Assembly: GCA_949825065.1 (NCBI GenBank)
Contig: OX463838.1
Span: 248,001 to 312,000, forward strand
Length of the DNA stretch: 64,000 nucleotides
Direction of reading: 5' to 3'
From: Odontocerum albicorne
Lineage: Eukaryota > Arthropoda > Insecta > Trichoptera > Odontoceridae
Shown: piece after piece, positions 45,891 to 57,238 of the stretch
Layout: every line of letters begins with the position of its first letter
Position numbering within the stretch: the stretch's first letter is position 1
Notes under the pieces: model-generated
Databases searched by the model: none
The model's input: only the letters and a program-made list of their open reading frames with translations
Told to the model about the DNA's origin: nothing
Position numbers and translations under genes: made by a program

Positions 45891-46060
45891 AGCCATGTTC
45901 CACGTCCGTTGAAGCGGATATGAATTGGGCCGGAGTCGGGACAGCGGCTATTGCGGCCCCGCCAGCCGTGCGGGATAACACGCTAATTTGCCTAAAGTAC
46001 TCCCTATCTGGCAACTTTCCCTGCTCGTCATGCAGCGTGTGGCCCCTGTCAACGTGGAAC
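45891..46060. other. GC-rich 170-bp segment bounded by a 12-bp inverted repeat
   Basis: CCATGTTCCACG at about 45894 and its complement CGTGGAACATGG at about 46049 bracket a GC-rich block in AT-rich DNA. Minus-strand frame MFHVDRGHTLHDEQGKLPDR continues to EHG and stop at 45889. I do not recognise the protein. A GTGAGT donor-like site sits just 5' on that strand. Confidence 0.35.
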
Positions 46061-46244
46061 ATGGCACTCCGCCCCGCCCCGCATCGCGCTGTACTCACAT
46101 GAGACATATTAAGCGGAAATATTACATGTTGTTGGGTCACTTATTAAAAAAATTGGCTCTCTTTTGGAAGGTTTAGTTAAAGTGTGTTAAAGTTATATCC
46201 ATTTAATACATTGTCCATTAAACGATCTTCGCCGATGTAACCTA

Positions 46245-46705
46245 TATGTTGATGTTCGGAGGTGGGAGAGTTGGCCATCAGTCACTTTCTGACGTTTCCA
46301 GGGGGTGTCCGACTGTGTTGATGTTCCGGAGTGGAAGAGTTGGCCATCAGTCACTTTCTGACGTTTCCAGGGGGTGGCCGACTGTGTTGATGTTCCGGAG
46401 TGGAAGAGCTGGCCATCAGTCACTTTCTGACGTTTCCAGGGGGCGCCCGAATGTGTTGATGTTCCGGAGTGGAAGAGTTGGCCATCAGTCACTTTCTGAC
46501 GTTTCGAGTGAACGCCCGACTGTGTTGATCTTCCGGGGTGGAAGAGTTGGCCATCAGTCACTTTCTGACGTTTCCAGTGGACACCCGACTGTGTTGATGT
46601 TACGGAGTGGAAGAGTTGTCCATCAGTCACTTTCTGATGTTTCCAGGGAGCGCCCGACTGTGTTGATGTTCCAAGGTGGAAGAATTGGCCACCAGTCACT
46701 TTCTT
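46245..46705. repeat. 69-bp tandem repeat, 7 copies
   Basis: The unit GAAGAGTTGGCCATCAGTCA, then CTTTCTGACGTTTCCAGGGG, then a variable GYGCCCGAC and TGTGTTGATGTTCCGGAGTG, has period 69. Because 69 is a multiple of 3, both strands are open (161 and 168 codons) without being genes. Confidence 0.93.
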
Positions 46706-47018
46706 ATTTTCGAAAAGAAATCATTTTATGACAATTACAATAAAACCACATAAAAATACATTAACACAATAAAACAATTCAAATAATACGTAATTATGCA
46801 AGTACACAAATCAAAATAATTTAAAAAATATAAACATTCAACAATATACACAATTTATTATACGATACGGGACCGTCTTAGAGCAGACCGCCCGCACCTC
46901 ACCACACCGAGCGTCACTCTTTACATTCATGCGAAAAGAAAAGTACAGTTCAAATATTTTTTTTATAAATTCTACCTCAATCAGCCTTTTTTATAACTTA
47001 ACCGACCGTTGTAAAATA

Positions 47019-47967
47019 CGAGGCGTATCCAGAAAGTAAGTGTACTGAGGCTCTCACGACCGGATGGATTTTATTTTCGACATGTTGGCTACACTTCCGT
47101 GTAGCCTGACCCTTCCCCTCCGCAACGAGACCGGTTCGAGGTCAGTACGTTGAGAAGTGTCGACGCGACAACACGTTTCGTGAAAAATGTCAAACCCATC
47201 TCCCGCCAAGTTGAATCGAGTGGAGGCCGGGCAAGAGTTTTTGAGGCGCTGCAAACTCCATGGAGATGAATTTTCCCGCTCCATCGTTACTGGAGATGAA
47301 ACTTGGGTTGCACACTACACGCCTGAAACCAAAAGGCAGTCTCAACAGTGGCGTCACACCTCTTCACCCTCCGCCAAAAAGTTGAAAACCACAATTTCAG
47401 CCAAGAAAATCATGGCATTCGTGTTTTGGGACTGTCAAGGCATAATTTTAATTGAATATATGCCTCAAGGGGAGACCATCAACTCTGCAAGATACTGTGA
47501 GACCCTAAAAAAATTGCGGAGGGCGATTCAGAACAAGAGGAGAGGCATGCTGACAAAGGGAGTCTGCCTGCTGCACAACAATGCCAGACGGAACTGCTCG
47601 CCTCGTTTAAATGGAATGTCCTGAACTATCCCGCGCATTCCCCTGACCTAGCACCTTCAGATAACTATCTCTTTACCTCCCTGAAGCTGCACATGGGTGG
47701 AAAAAGGTTTTCAACCGACGAGGAGGTAAAGGAGGAGGTGGAGAAGTGGACGGAGGGGTTGGCGGGAAACTACTTCGAGGAAGGCATCAAAAAGTTGATA
47801 CCCCGCTTCACCACCTGCATTGAGAGGAATATCCATCACTTGGAAATGGCGACTATGTCGAAAAATAGCTTACATATGTACTACGGTAACCACGTAATTT
47901 TTTTGTTAAAATAAAAAAAATTGTAACCTACAAAAATTCAGTACACTTAGTTTCTGGATATGCCTCG
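47019..47967 (+). mobile_element. Mariner family A, copy 3
   Basis: 949 bp, TA-flanked (47017-47018 and 47968-47969). It has the same N-terminal deletion as copy 1. The transposase frame (47187-47624) has TGDETWVAHY but LLHNNAR (second Asp changed to Asn) and the shared 22-nt deletion. The C-terminal end is restored in another frame at 47693. A 13-nt insertion near 47829 disrupts the ERNGDY end. Confidence 0.9.
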
Positions 47968-47969
47968 TA

Positions 47970-48649
47970 TATCAGCAATCTCAGTACATTGGTTTCCCTA
48001 AAAATGCATTATATACAAATAAGATTTTTTACTAGCCTAACTAGGTGACTAACTATGTATTTACCGAAGATTATTGACAGATTAAAAATATTGCAAAATA
48101 AATACATACTCGTGTAAGTTGATTTGTTCAAATTCAAAAGACTTAAAAAGATCATATGGATACGTGTAGATAGAAAAGTTGTCTTATTTTTAAACGGGAT
48201 AAAATACACTGAAAACAATTCTGCCATTCCGTATCTCCAGAAATCGTTCGTCCGACAGTGTGGAAGAATGTTAAAAAATAGGTCACTATCCGACCCGCCC
48301 ACACTGAACTCCCATCAGGGCGAAGGGTCAACATGTTTTCAAATTAACCGGCGCCTCTTTCACCCCCAATGAAACAGGATGTCCCATGTACTTATTTCCT
48401 ATCCACGTGTTAACATCCTGTGGAATCTAGAGTCTAGACGCTCTTTACTCTATACCACAAACGAACTATACTTTGTTTAATCCCAATTGAGGAACTCTTC
48501 GCCAGAGGCTGATGGCATACACATATCTATTATTTTTTCATTAAAGGCCTTCCTTTACCTTTACCTAAGAGGTCAACTCGGTTACAAATATATTATCAAC
48601 TATTTTTTTTTTCATTCAACAGTTAGAAAACATGAATATAAATTATAAT
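47970..48649. other. Unassigned aPKC intron sequence
   Basis: No gene or repeat recognised. Confidence 0.3.
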
Positions 48650-49603
48650 ATAAATCAATAACATCAAACACAACAATAATTGACTAAACTATAGGCTGTC
48701 CCAATAACATCAAACACAACAATAATTGACTAAACTATAGGCTGTCCCAATAACATCAAACACAACAATAATTGACTAAACTATAGGCTGTCCCAATAAC
48801 ATCAAACACAACAATAATTGACTAAACTATAGGCTGTCCCAATAACGTCAAACACAACAATAATTGACTAAACTATAGGCTGTCCCAATAACATCAAACA
48901 CAACAATAATTGACTAAACTATAGGCTGTCCCAATAACATCAAACACAACAATAATTGACTAAACTATAGGCTGTCCCAATAACATCAAACACAACAATA
49001 ATTGACTAAACTATAGGCTGTCCCAATAACATCAAACACAACAATAATTGACTAAACTATAGGCTGTCCCAATAACATCAAACACAACAATAATTGACTA
49101 AACTATAGGCTGTCCCAATAACATCAAACACAACAATAATTGACTAAACTATAGGCTGTCCCAATAACATCAAACACAACAATAATTGACTAAACTATAG
49201 GCTGTCCCAATAACATCAAACACAACAATAATTGACTAAACTATAGGCTGTCCCAATAACATCAAACACAACAATAATTGACTAAACTATAGGCTGTCCC
49301 AATAACATCAAACACAACAATAATTGACTAAACTATAGGCTGTCCCAATAACATCAAACACAACAATAATTGACTAAACTATAGGCTGTCCCAATAACAT
49401 CAAACACAACAATAATTGACTAAACTATAGGCTGTCCCAATAACATCAAACACAACAATAATTGACTAAACTATAGGCTGTCCCAATAACATCAAACACA
49501 ACAATAATTGACTAAACTATAGGCTGTCCCAATAACGTCAAACACAACAATAATTGACTAAACTATAGGCTGTCCCAATAACATCAAACACAACAATAAT
49601 CGA
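48650..49603. repeat. 46-bp tandem repeat, about 20 near-identical copies
   Basis: The unit CCCAATAACATCAAACACAA, then CAATAATTGACTAAACTATA, then GGCTGT, has period 46 (GGCTGT at 48694, 48740, and so on). Apart from an ACGTCA variant (48846 and 49536), the units look identical, which points to recent expansion. No spacers, so it is not CRISPR-like. Confidence 0.96.
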
Positions 49604-49606
49604 CTC

Positions 49607-50089
49607 AAGTCCCAAAAATACACACTTGCCGTTTCCTTGCAATTTGCCCAAACAGGAATTTGTCAATGTGAGCACTTGCCATAACTTAAATGGGCCAGAA
49701 TAACCATCAATGTGAGCACTTGCATTAACTTAAATGGGCCAGAATAACCATCAATGTGAGCACTTGCCATAACTTAAATGGGCCAGAATAACCATCAATA
49801 TGAGCACTTGCATTAACTTAAATGGGCCAGAATAACCATCAATGTGAGTACTTGCCATAACTTAAATGGGCCAGAATAACCATCAATGTGAGCACTTGCC
49901 ATAACTTAAATGGACCAGAATAACCATCAATGTGAGCACTTGCCATAACTTTAAAAAATCTACGTCTGTCTTCTTTACAGAGGTACATTTTTTTATTGAT
50001 GTCTTTATTTGAAGTTTTAATTTTAGACATACCTCAATAAATACTGAATTTATAATCATTCAATGTGTATACGTTTTTGGGACACCCTG
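49607..50089. mobile_element. GGTGTCCC-type MITE containing a 44-bp array
   Basis: The right end is ATACGTTTTTGGGACACCCTG followed by TA (50090-50091). Its complement begins CAGGGTGTCCCAAAAACGTA. The left end AAGTCCCAAAAATACACACT at 49607 is a degraded counterpart. The terminus type is like 51879-52257 (CAGG(T/G)TGTCCC). Confidence 0.45.
49663..49950. repeat. 44-bp tandem repeat, about 6.5 copies
   Basis: The unit CAATGTGAGCACTTGCCATA, then ACTTAAATGGGCCAGAATAA, then CCAT, has period 44. Alternating CCATAA/CATTAA variants suggest dimeric duplication. Confidence 0.93.
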
Positions 50090-50235
50090 TATAATTGCGG
50101 TAGTGAACGGTAGTATTGTCAACACGTTAAATGAGAACTGTGAGTTCCGTGTCTACTCCAGAGGTTCTATACTCGTGTCTACTCCAGAGGTTTATATTCA
50201 GAATGATCTTTTCAGAATCCTTTATATTCAGAATG

Positions 50236-50365
50236 AATAACAATATCCTATGACCTGAAATGGAGCCAACACGTCACTGATATTGTGAAAAGACCCAATA
50301 CACTTCTCTGCATTATTAAGAAAGCTTTCAGTTGGTTGATACCACAAATGTTTCTGTTAGTCTAT
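50236..50365 (+). pseudogene. CR1/Jockey-type LINE RT fragment
   Basis: The frame reads YDLKWSQHVTDIVKRPNTLL then CIIKKAFSWLIPQMFLLVYD. LKWSxHVxxIVxKxNxxLxxIxRxF is the post-palm motif of CR1/Jockey reverse transcriptases. Only about 40 codons. Confidence 0.6.
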
Positions 50366-50373
50366 GACTGCGA

Positions 50374-50640
50374 TTCTTAAACTAGGGGCGCGGCCCCCTT
50401 GGTGGCCGTGGAGCCCATGACAGGGAGCCGCGAAACATTTCAGTATTTTAAAAATAAAATCTACTAATATTTATAAATTATCTATCTGATTATTTAAATT
50501 TGTTAATTAAAAAATATTTCGATATACATAATTCATATTGTCGTAAATCACATTTACGCGTATCATTTGTGTCTTGAGACGACGCGAATGCAGGTGTTCA
50601 TTTCTTTTACCGTATCGATCGATATAAATAGAATATTATG
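50374..50640. mobile_element. Possible hAT-type MITE end
   Basis: TTCTTAAACTAGGGGCGCGG, then CCCCCTTGGTGGCC and GGGAGCCGCGAAACATTTCA, resembles hAT MITE left ends. No matching right end or 8-bp duplication fixed. Confidence 0.25.
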
Positions 50641-51177
50641 TTATTTCTCTCTTTCTAACACATTCAAATAGAAGTGATTGTGTTTTTTTTTATCTACTCC
50701 GGAAACAACTGAGACAATATTTATTATTTATTAAATACTGAACTCGTATCAGAAATTTGAAAAGGCGACAGAAGTAAACTAATTCCGTCACAATGGATTT
50801 AATTTGACACTTACTGAATGCACGACTATTACTTTCGTCAGATAAAGGGATTTTGCATGTAGCGTCAAGTACGGTAATGGAGGAAGACACGGAAATCCTG
50901 GTGAATATTGGCGGTGTATAAACAAAGCGGCGTAGGATGCAGGGTGCAAATCGTAGCGGGTCGAGGATGCTGGCTCGAAGCCCGGCACAGTGCCGGCCCT
51001 CCCGCTCTAAGAACCGACACTGTGTCAAATATCTGCATCACAACCCCCGTTGTGAACACCTCTCAAGATGTATGAGAATTATATGGGCACATCCAAAAAC
51101 TTAGATGATACCTAACGAAAATAGGCATGGTTGAAGGAATACATTAAGTTAGTATTGTTTCCGATTATGTACAGAAT
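50641..51177. other. Unassigned aPKC intron sequence
   Basis: No gene found. A moderately GC-rich stretch lies at 50930-51050. Confidence 0.3.
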
Positions 51178-51585
51178 AAATAAATAAATACAGGTTTATT
51201 GATAGCAACATAGTATGTACATAATACATTTAGACACATTTCAAGAACATATTAAAAAGATAATACATTAAAAAACAGAAGCTATCAAAAGGTCTGGGCT
51301 CATCTAATAACATCCCCCCGGTCAAGATACACCCCACCAATATAGGGCGAGCCCAGCCACGGAGACACCAGATGTTTTTCAGCCCACACCCTTAGAACAT
51401 GTAGAACAAGAAAAAAAAAAACAGAAAATAAATAGATGACAAAAAAAATACATTCAAGAGAGAAGACATTAAAAGGTCCGGGCTCATCCCACAAACATTC
51501 CCCCGGCCGAGATACACCCCACCAATGTAGGGCGAGCCCGACCGCAAGGGCATCGAGGGGCTTTCATCCCACACTCCCGCATATC
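51178..51585 (-). mobile_element. LINE 3' UTR, uninterrupted copy
   Basis: The minus-strand match to 38036-38294 plus 39226-39330 includes the AATAAACCTGTATTTATTT end. It contains GGGCTCGCCCTA...GGGTGTATCT twice in tandem; the 38-kb copy has only one of these blocks in full. The intact ATGTATTATC shows the empty mariner site. Confidence 0.75.
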
Positions 51586-51878
51586 TAGATTAAAGAATAA
51601 ATTTAAAAAAACAAAAACGTATGGCAGAAAACAAAATAAAAAGTAAACCCACATATATCACCTCAGGTTACTACTAACTGTCAGCAAGAACGAAATAAAG
51701 AAAAGCCTCAAAGGAGTCCAAATTTTATAAAATGACAAATGGGAAATGGGAAATGAAATAGTTGAAACAACATTGAAATAGTTAGGCAGTAACGCATTGA
51801 AATAGTTAAGCAGTTTTAAAAGAATGAATGAGAAGATAACGCACAATCACTGTTGCACATACGAGTATAAGCAATATA

Positions 51879-52257
51879 CAGGTTGTCCCGTGCCTCAACG
51901 TCAAGCCGGTATCGAGGAAAAGGCCAGCTTATGACGGTTCAGAGTTAAAAAAAAATCTTGCAAAAGCCTTATACTTTTCGAGTTATAGGCATTTCTTTGA
52001 AAATTGTGAAAGTAGCTACCCTGCGCCAAATGTTTACATGCTGTGACTATAAATTGCCATATTTTAAGATTTTCATGGTTGTATCGCAATCCTAGATAGC
52101 CCTGCTATTAGTCGGAATCTGATATAAAACAAAAAAACCTGCATTTTTGAAAAAAATATTGTTTTTCTCCGATCATAAAAATTAATATTTTTTTTAATTT
52201 TTATGATTCTGTCCTTTTCCTCGATACCGGCTTGACGTTTAGGCACGGGACACCCTG
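51879..52257. mobile_element. Tc1/mariner-type MITE with ~45-bp terminal inverted repeats
   Basis: The left end CAGGTTGTCCCGTGCCTCAA, then CGTCAAGCCGGTATCGAGGA, mirrors the right end TCCTCGATACCGGCTTGACG ... GGCACGGGACACCCTG. TA flanks (51877-51878 and 52258-52259). 379 bp, AT-rich centre, non-coding. Confidence 0.85.
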
Positions 52258-52484
52258 TATATAACGGATCCAACCCACAAAATACATATTTTTGGTTTAT
52301 TGGAAATATCTTGAAAGTGCACGCATTTCTACTGAATTTATTCGGTTCCTTTCGAACGTGAAATAAGACTGAAAAAGCCGAATAAATGTTGAATACGGAA
52401 TGAAGTGGCTAAGGGATGAATGTGAATTTAAGGCTATACGTGTTGCTATATTGAATAAGATGAACAAATAGTACTCTGAGATAG

Positions 52485-52650
52485 GTTAAACTTGTCTGCC
52501 GATCTGGAGGTTGCGGGTTCGATCCCCGCTGGAACCCAGATTTTTTTTAAATGGGATTCCAGTCTGGTTAACACTTAGGACCTATAAAAACATCTTTCTG
52601 GTTGGTTGGAAGAGATTGCCACGTGGTAATAAACTCGCCAGGTTAAAAAA
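52485..52650 (+). mobile_element. tRNA-derived SINE, 5'-truncated
   Basis: Intact B box GGTTGCGGGTTCGATCCCCG at 52510, then the body GGAACCCAGATTTTTTTTAA, CACTTAGGACCTATAAAAAC and the tail CTGGTTGGTTGGAAGAGATT, GCCACGTGGTAATAAACTCG. The A-box side is short or degraded. The undisturbed body shows the empty target of the element at 37210-37909. Confidence 0.8.
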
Positions 52651-52790
52651 AAACATATGGAACGAATGATTGAAGAAAGACTACCAAAACGAAGGAGTGG
52701 TAGAGGAAGACCAAGGGAAGTATGATAAGATCAAGTGTATGATATTCTTAAAGAAGGAAATGTAAAAAGTCAAACAAATTGTAGGAACTA

Positions 52791-53657
52791 CGAGGCATAT
52801 CCAGAAAGTAAGTGTACTGAATTTTTGTAGGTTACAATTTTTTTTATTTAAACAAAAAAATTACGTGGTTACCGTACATATGTAAGCTATTTTTCGACAT
52901 AGTCGCCATTCCTCTCAATGCAGGCGGTGATGCAGGTGGTCCTCCTTTACCTCCTCGTCAGTTGAAAACCTTTTTCCACCCATGTGCAGCTTCAGGGAGG
53001 TAAAGAGATAGTAATCTGAAGGTGCTAGGTCAGGGGAATGCGCGGGATGGTTCAAGACATCCCATTTAAACGAGGCGAGCAGTTCCGTCTGGCATTGTCA
53101 TGCAACAGGCAGACTCCCTGTGTTAGCATGCCTCTCCTCTTGTTCTGAATCGCCCTCCGCAATTTTTTTAGGGTCTCACAGTATCTTGCAGAGTTGATGG
53201 TCTCCCCTTGAGGCATATATTCAATTAAAATTATGCCTTGACAGTCCCAAAACACGGATGCCATGATTTTCTTGGCTGAAATTGTGGTTTTGAACTTTTT
53301 GGCGGAGGGTGGAGAGGTGTGACGCCACTGTTGAGACTGCCATTTGGTTTCAGGCGTGTAGTGTGCAACCCAAGTTTCATCTCCAGTAACGATGGAGCGG
53401 AGAAATTCATCTCCATGGAGTTTGCAGCGCCTCAAAAACTCTTGCCCGGCCCCCACTGGATTCAACTTGGCGGGAGATTAGATTGACATTTTTCACGAAA
53501 CGTGTTGTTGCGTCGACACTTCTCAACGTATTGACCTCGAACCGGTCTCGTTGCGGAGGGGAAGGGTCAGGCTACACGGAAGTGTAGCTAACATGTCGAA
53601 AATAAAATCCATCCGGTCGTGAGAGCCTCAGTACACTTACTTTCTGGATACGCCTCG
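52791..53657 (-). mobile_element. Mariner family A, copy 4
   Basis: 867 bp, TA-flanked (52789-52790 and 53658-53659), minus orientation. It shares the N-terminal deletion and the 22-nt frameshifting deletion, and has a further ~80-bp loss near 52930 that removes part of the C-terminus. The frame at 53465-53052 keeps TGDETWVAHY and LLHDNAR. Confidence 0.9.
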
Positions 53658-53770
53658 TATATGGAATGTGGAAGAGACGAAAGGTGTGTTTCGCGATAGC
53701 TAAGCCTAGCGCTCTCTCCTCTCTTCCAACTCCGATAAAGATACGGCGTGGTGGTATGTAGTATGTACAT

Positions 53771-54450
53771 CTAACGTACTATTTATTTATTCACTAACAA
53801 TGCACAATGTACAAGTACGGGAAGAAAAAGGTAAACATGTACGCATGCATCAAGAATGCGAATGAATACTGATCGGGGATACGCGTATAGCCATGTTAGG
53901 ACATCCGCGCCGGCAGGTCCGAGTAACCTCGCCACACTACCCGCGTGGTCATCCTGCTGACACATGGACTTATGGACAGTGCCGCATTTGAATAGACGAC
54001 GCCCTTGCCCCTAGGCAGTTTGCAATTTTCCATCTCTCCCTCCTTCCGCCCAAAAATATTTAAAAATGCTTCCTCTTTCCGTTTCGGATGATTACTTACT
54101 TTGGTTAATTGAATGGTTGAAGTAAAATAGGCACTAAGTTTTATATGTCATATATAATGAAACTGCATACTTAAGTTTTTTTTTTGGTACTTAGTGCCTA
54201 TTTTACTTCAACCATTCAATTGTGTATTTTGCGCCACAACAAACCAGTCTTGCTGTCTTCTCCGCAAATGCACTTACCATGTCAACGAAGTCCATATTCA
54301 CAGTTATGTCTGGATCGATTGATAATATGCCTAATGCGTTCAGTCTGCTTTTTAATTGTGGATATTAAATATGTTTTTGATCGTTTCAATAACGAAATAC
54401 TTCGTTCCGCGGAACAGTTTGTTAATGGTGTGCCTAAATAAAATAATGTA
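53771..54450. other. Unassigned aPKC intron sequence
   Basis: An inverted repeat occurs at about 54094-54135 and 54187-54222 (GGTTGAAGTAAAATAGGCAC and its complement GTGCCTATTTTACTTCAACC), with a ~50-bp centre. It may be a small palindromic element. No gene. Confidence 0.5.
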
Positions 54451-54691
54451 CAGTACCTGGCGGTAAGTAATACACACCGGGCTTAAGAAAGGGACTGTCG
54501 GCCATAATCGGCTAACTTCGACTTTGTAGAGCGTCGTCTCTGTCATTCATACACGTGTTCCGTCACGATTTGTCAGTCGTTGTCAAGCGTTCTATGGACA
54601 GAGACGACGCTCTACAAAGCCGAAGTTAGCCGAGTATGGCCGACAGTCTCTTTCTTAAGCCCGATGTGTATTACTTACCGCCGGGTACTTG
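54451..54691. mobile_element. Palindromic Tc1/mariner-type MITE, copy 2
   Basis: 241 bp, TA-flanked (54449-54450 and 54692-54693). Ends CAGTACCTGGCGGTAAGTAA and the complement of GTATTACTTACCGCCGGGTA. Same family as 18922-19142; the central spacer differs in sequence and length. Confidence 0.75.
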
Positions 54692-54734
54692 TAAATATTT
54701 GATTTACAATTTTTTTGTTAATTATACGTTTAAG

Positions 54735-54842
54735 CTGTAGCGTTGCTAAACTGTAGCGTTGCTAAGTTTTAGCGTTGCTAAGTTTTAGCGTTGCTAAGCT
54801 GTAGCGTTGCTAAACTGTAGCGTTGCTAAGCTGTAGCGTTGA
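54735..54842. repeat. 16-bp tandem repeat, about 7 copies
   Basis: The unit TGTAGCGTTGCTAARY repeats every 16 bp with C/T variants (CTGTAGCG / TTTTAGCG). Confidence 0.9.
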
Positions 54843-55039
54843 ATAGTGGTGGATATCATTATATTATATTTTAAATATGAACTGAAGTGAACGCACTCTT
54901 TCATTAAACCTTTTCTTCTACATAGTTTTAATGACAATTTATAAATATTTGGCGCCCCTGGGCAAATGCCTAGGTTTGCCTCTCAGCAATCGCGGCTCTA
55001 CTTATACACGGTTATATGCAAAAAGGTACCAACTCACAA

Positions 55040-55600
55040 TATTATTATTTTTTTTTTTTGTGGGGATGGATATTTTATTTATTTATTTAACACTTTTATT
55101 GCAAATACAATCTGGCGGGCTTATTGCCATGCGGCAATCTCTTCCAACCAACCAGACAAAAGTAAATGTAACAAGTTACGTGGTCACATAAATAATTCAA
55201 ATGACTATCCATCCCCACGAAATCGATAAACATATACGTGAGCACATGCCCACGAACCCCACAAAGACGGACAGTCACCCGAACATTCTTTTTCATATAA
55301 AGTGAGATATCATCAATCAAAAGGAAAGGAAGGGATGGTGGAGAGGAAAGGAAAAGAAAAATCAGGAATGAAACACGTTATTTAACTGACTAGAAATTAA
55401 GAGGTTTTTTAGTCGCTTCTTAAAGCGTGCCAAGGACGGAGCGAGTCTTATATTGGTTTGTAACTGATTCCAGAGTCTCACTGCATGGACAGTAAAGGAT
55501 GACGTAAAGAAAGAGGAGCGGTGAACTGGAAAGGCCAATAAACAATCTGTTTGAGCGTAGTGCTAATCCATGATTGGAAAGACGCTGAAAAATTTAGGCG
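55040..55600 (-). pseudogene. CR1/Jockey-type LINE 3' end: RT terminus, 3' UTR and SINE-like tail
   Basis: The minus strand reads FTSSFTVHAVRLWNQLQTNI then RLAPSLARFKKRLKNLL (about 55515-55390), the standard end of a CR1/Jockey RT protein. It is followed by a ~340-bp 3' UTR ending in CTGGTTGGTTGGAAGAGATT, GCCGCATGGCAATAAGCCCG, CCAGATTGTA and a (AAAT)-type tail. A second copy of the 3' UTR is at 63735-64000. The tail is the one found on the SINEs, which links them to this LINE. Confidence 0.82.
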
Positions 55601-56879
55601 AGATAAGAGGGGGTGGCGGGACAGTTAAGGGTATTATACAATAGAGACAGTATGTGAATTGAAAATTTATGTGAATTGTCGTATCGTACAAAATACTCGC
55701 GGTCATTTATTTATAAAATATCTGCGTCATTTATTAATTTTACATGACAAGGAAATATTCAACAATAACATATCAGGATTTAAAGACATACATTTCAATA
55801 ATCATATTATCACAGGGAATCAATCATATCACAGGGAAGAATGGGTTAAGTAAACCAACTTATCACATGTGTCGATTAAATACGCTCATCACTGAAAATA
55901 ACATTAATAAAATAAAATCTAGATATAGGTGCGATTTGCACTTTTATAATTTAAGGAACAAAATAAAAATAAAAAACACAACAATAGCAAGATACCACAA
56001 ACAATACCGCACTCAATAATCAAATTGGTACATGATGCATTGGTCTCGAGGTTAGGTCGCGTGTTAGGTGGGTGAGCTGGCGTCCATATTTCAATGTTCT
56101 GCAAAATCCACATTTAGATTTTGCCTTAAGAAACTATTTCAACGCAATTTACATTTTTTTCTGTAAGCTATTATTGTACGTATCTGTTTTACTTGGATTC
56201 TATTTTTTTCGTCCCATCTGTTTCTTCTGACATCACCACCGCTAGCCTCTCCATTCTTACGTTAATCTCTTAAGACTGGTCCAACTGATCAGTCAGCATC
56301 CTAGATATTTATAATGTTGGGTTCGCTCAACAATTTCAAATAAGAAGAGATAGATACCTTTGTCTGTACTTTTTTCACTTGATTGTAGACCAAATATGTA
56401 ACGACGCAAAATTCACATGCGAGTATGTTAGTTGTAAAAAAACAAATTTAAATTTGTAGAACTGTTTAATTTGTACATACATATACTATGGTTACATATT
56501 ATACGAGTATTATGATCAGGGCACAAAAATACATTGCCAGGCGCCTCGTCGTGCGAGTCGATGGTGGGATGAAATTATGTGAGCGGGCCGCGTGGCGTGG
56601 CGTGGCGTTTATGGTTGCGGATCAGCATAAATCCCCGTGTAGGATGAAGCGCAACGAGGCTCCCCATAGCTCTATGTCCTATGCTTTCACACAATGCAGT
56701 GGGGTTGACGCTACTTCTTGATATACATTTATGCTGGACACTCTTATTGTGTATAGCGATAAAAAAACAAAGTCAATGGGGCACTAAAACATATATTTTT
56801 GTACACCGGACAGTATCTAAATCTACCAAGATAATAGTTCGCAACATTATTTTAGTACTATCTTGGATGCATGTAAGTG
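55601..56879. other. Unassigned aPKC intron sequence
   Basis: Mostly AT-rich; no gene. GC-rich at about 56540-56690. Confidence 0.3.
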
Positions 56880-57060
56880 TATGGGAGTCTTCGACCTGGA
56901 GGTTGGGGGCTCGATTCCTGTTGGAACCCATATTGTATATATTAAAATGGGTTTCAGTATGGTTTAAGCCCAAAGTTTGTTTAACACATTTCTGGTTGGT
57001 TAGAAGGAATTGACAGATGGTAATGAAACCCGCCAGATTGTACAATATGCAACGAAAGTT
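56880..57060 (+). mobile_element. tRNA-derived SINE, 5'-truncated
   Basis: B-box-like GGTTGGGGGCTCGATTCCTG, body GGAACCCATATTGTATATAT and GGGTTTCAGTATGGTTTAAG, tail CTGGTTGGTTAGAAGGAATT then AAACCCGCCAGATTGTACAA. Same order as 52485-52650. Confidence 0.75.
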
Positions 57061-57238
57061 TAATGCAATAAAATAGGTAAAATGTGGATTGTGTCCTTTG
57101 TGCGTAATAATGTCTAATTATGCTGATAAAGAGGCGTTTTAAAGGGTGAGATTTACCCATTCGATTCACGTACCTCAACCGTTCGAGTCTTCCAATAATA
57201 ATATTATACGAGGATATACATACTAACCATCCTTAACC

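Larger units (their letters stand above)
52370..53770 (+). pseudogene. RTE-like LINE 3' end carrying a SINE and a mariner
   Basis: Fragments of one LINE: 52370-52480 (decayed), 52655-52790 (MERMIEERLPKRRSGRGRPR, then DQVYDILKEGNVKSQTNCRN) and 53658-53770 (MECGRDERCVSR and the GCGCTCTCTCCTCTCT / ATACGGCGTGG tail). The pieces align in order with the copy ending at 44540. The gaps are a SINE (52485-52650) and mariner A copy 4 (52791-53657). Confidence 0.7.

Noticed and set aside
46193..46731. ORFs of 161 and 168 codons on opposite strands
   Set aside because: The 69-bp repeat is a multiple of three, so both frames stay open. No family similarity.
48650..49603. CRISPR-like regular array
   Set aside because: Units are contiguous with no variable spacers, in a eukaryotic intron.
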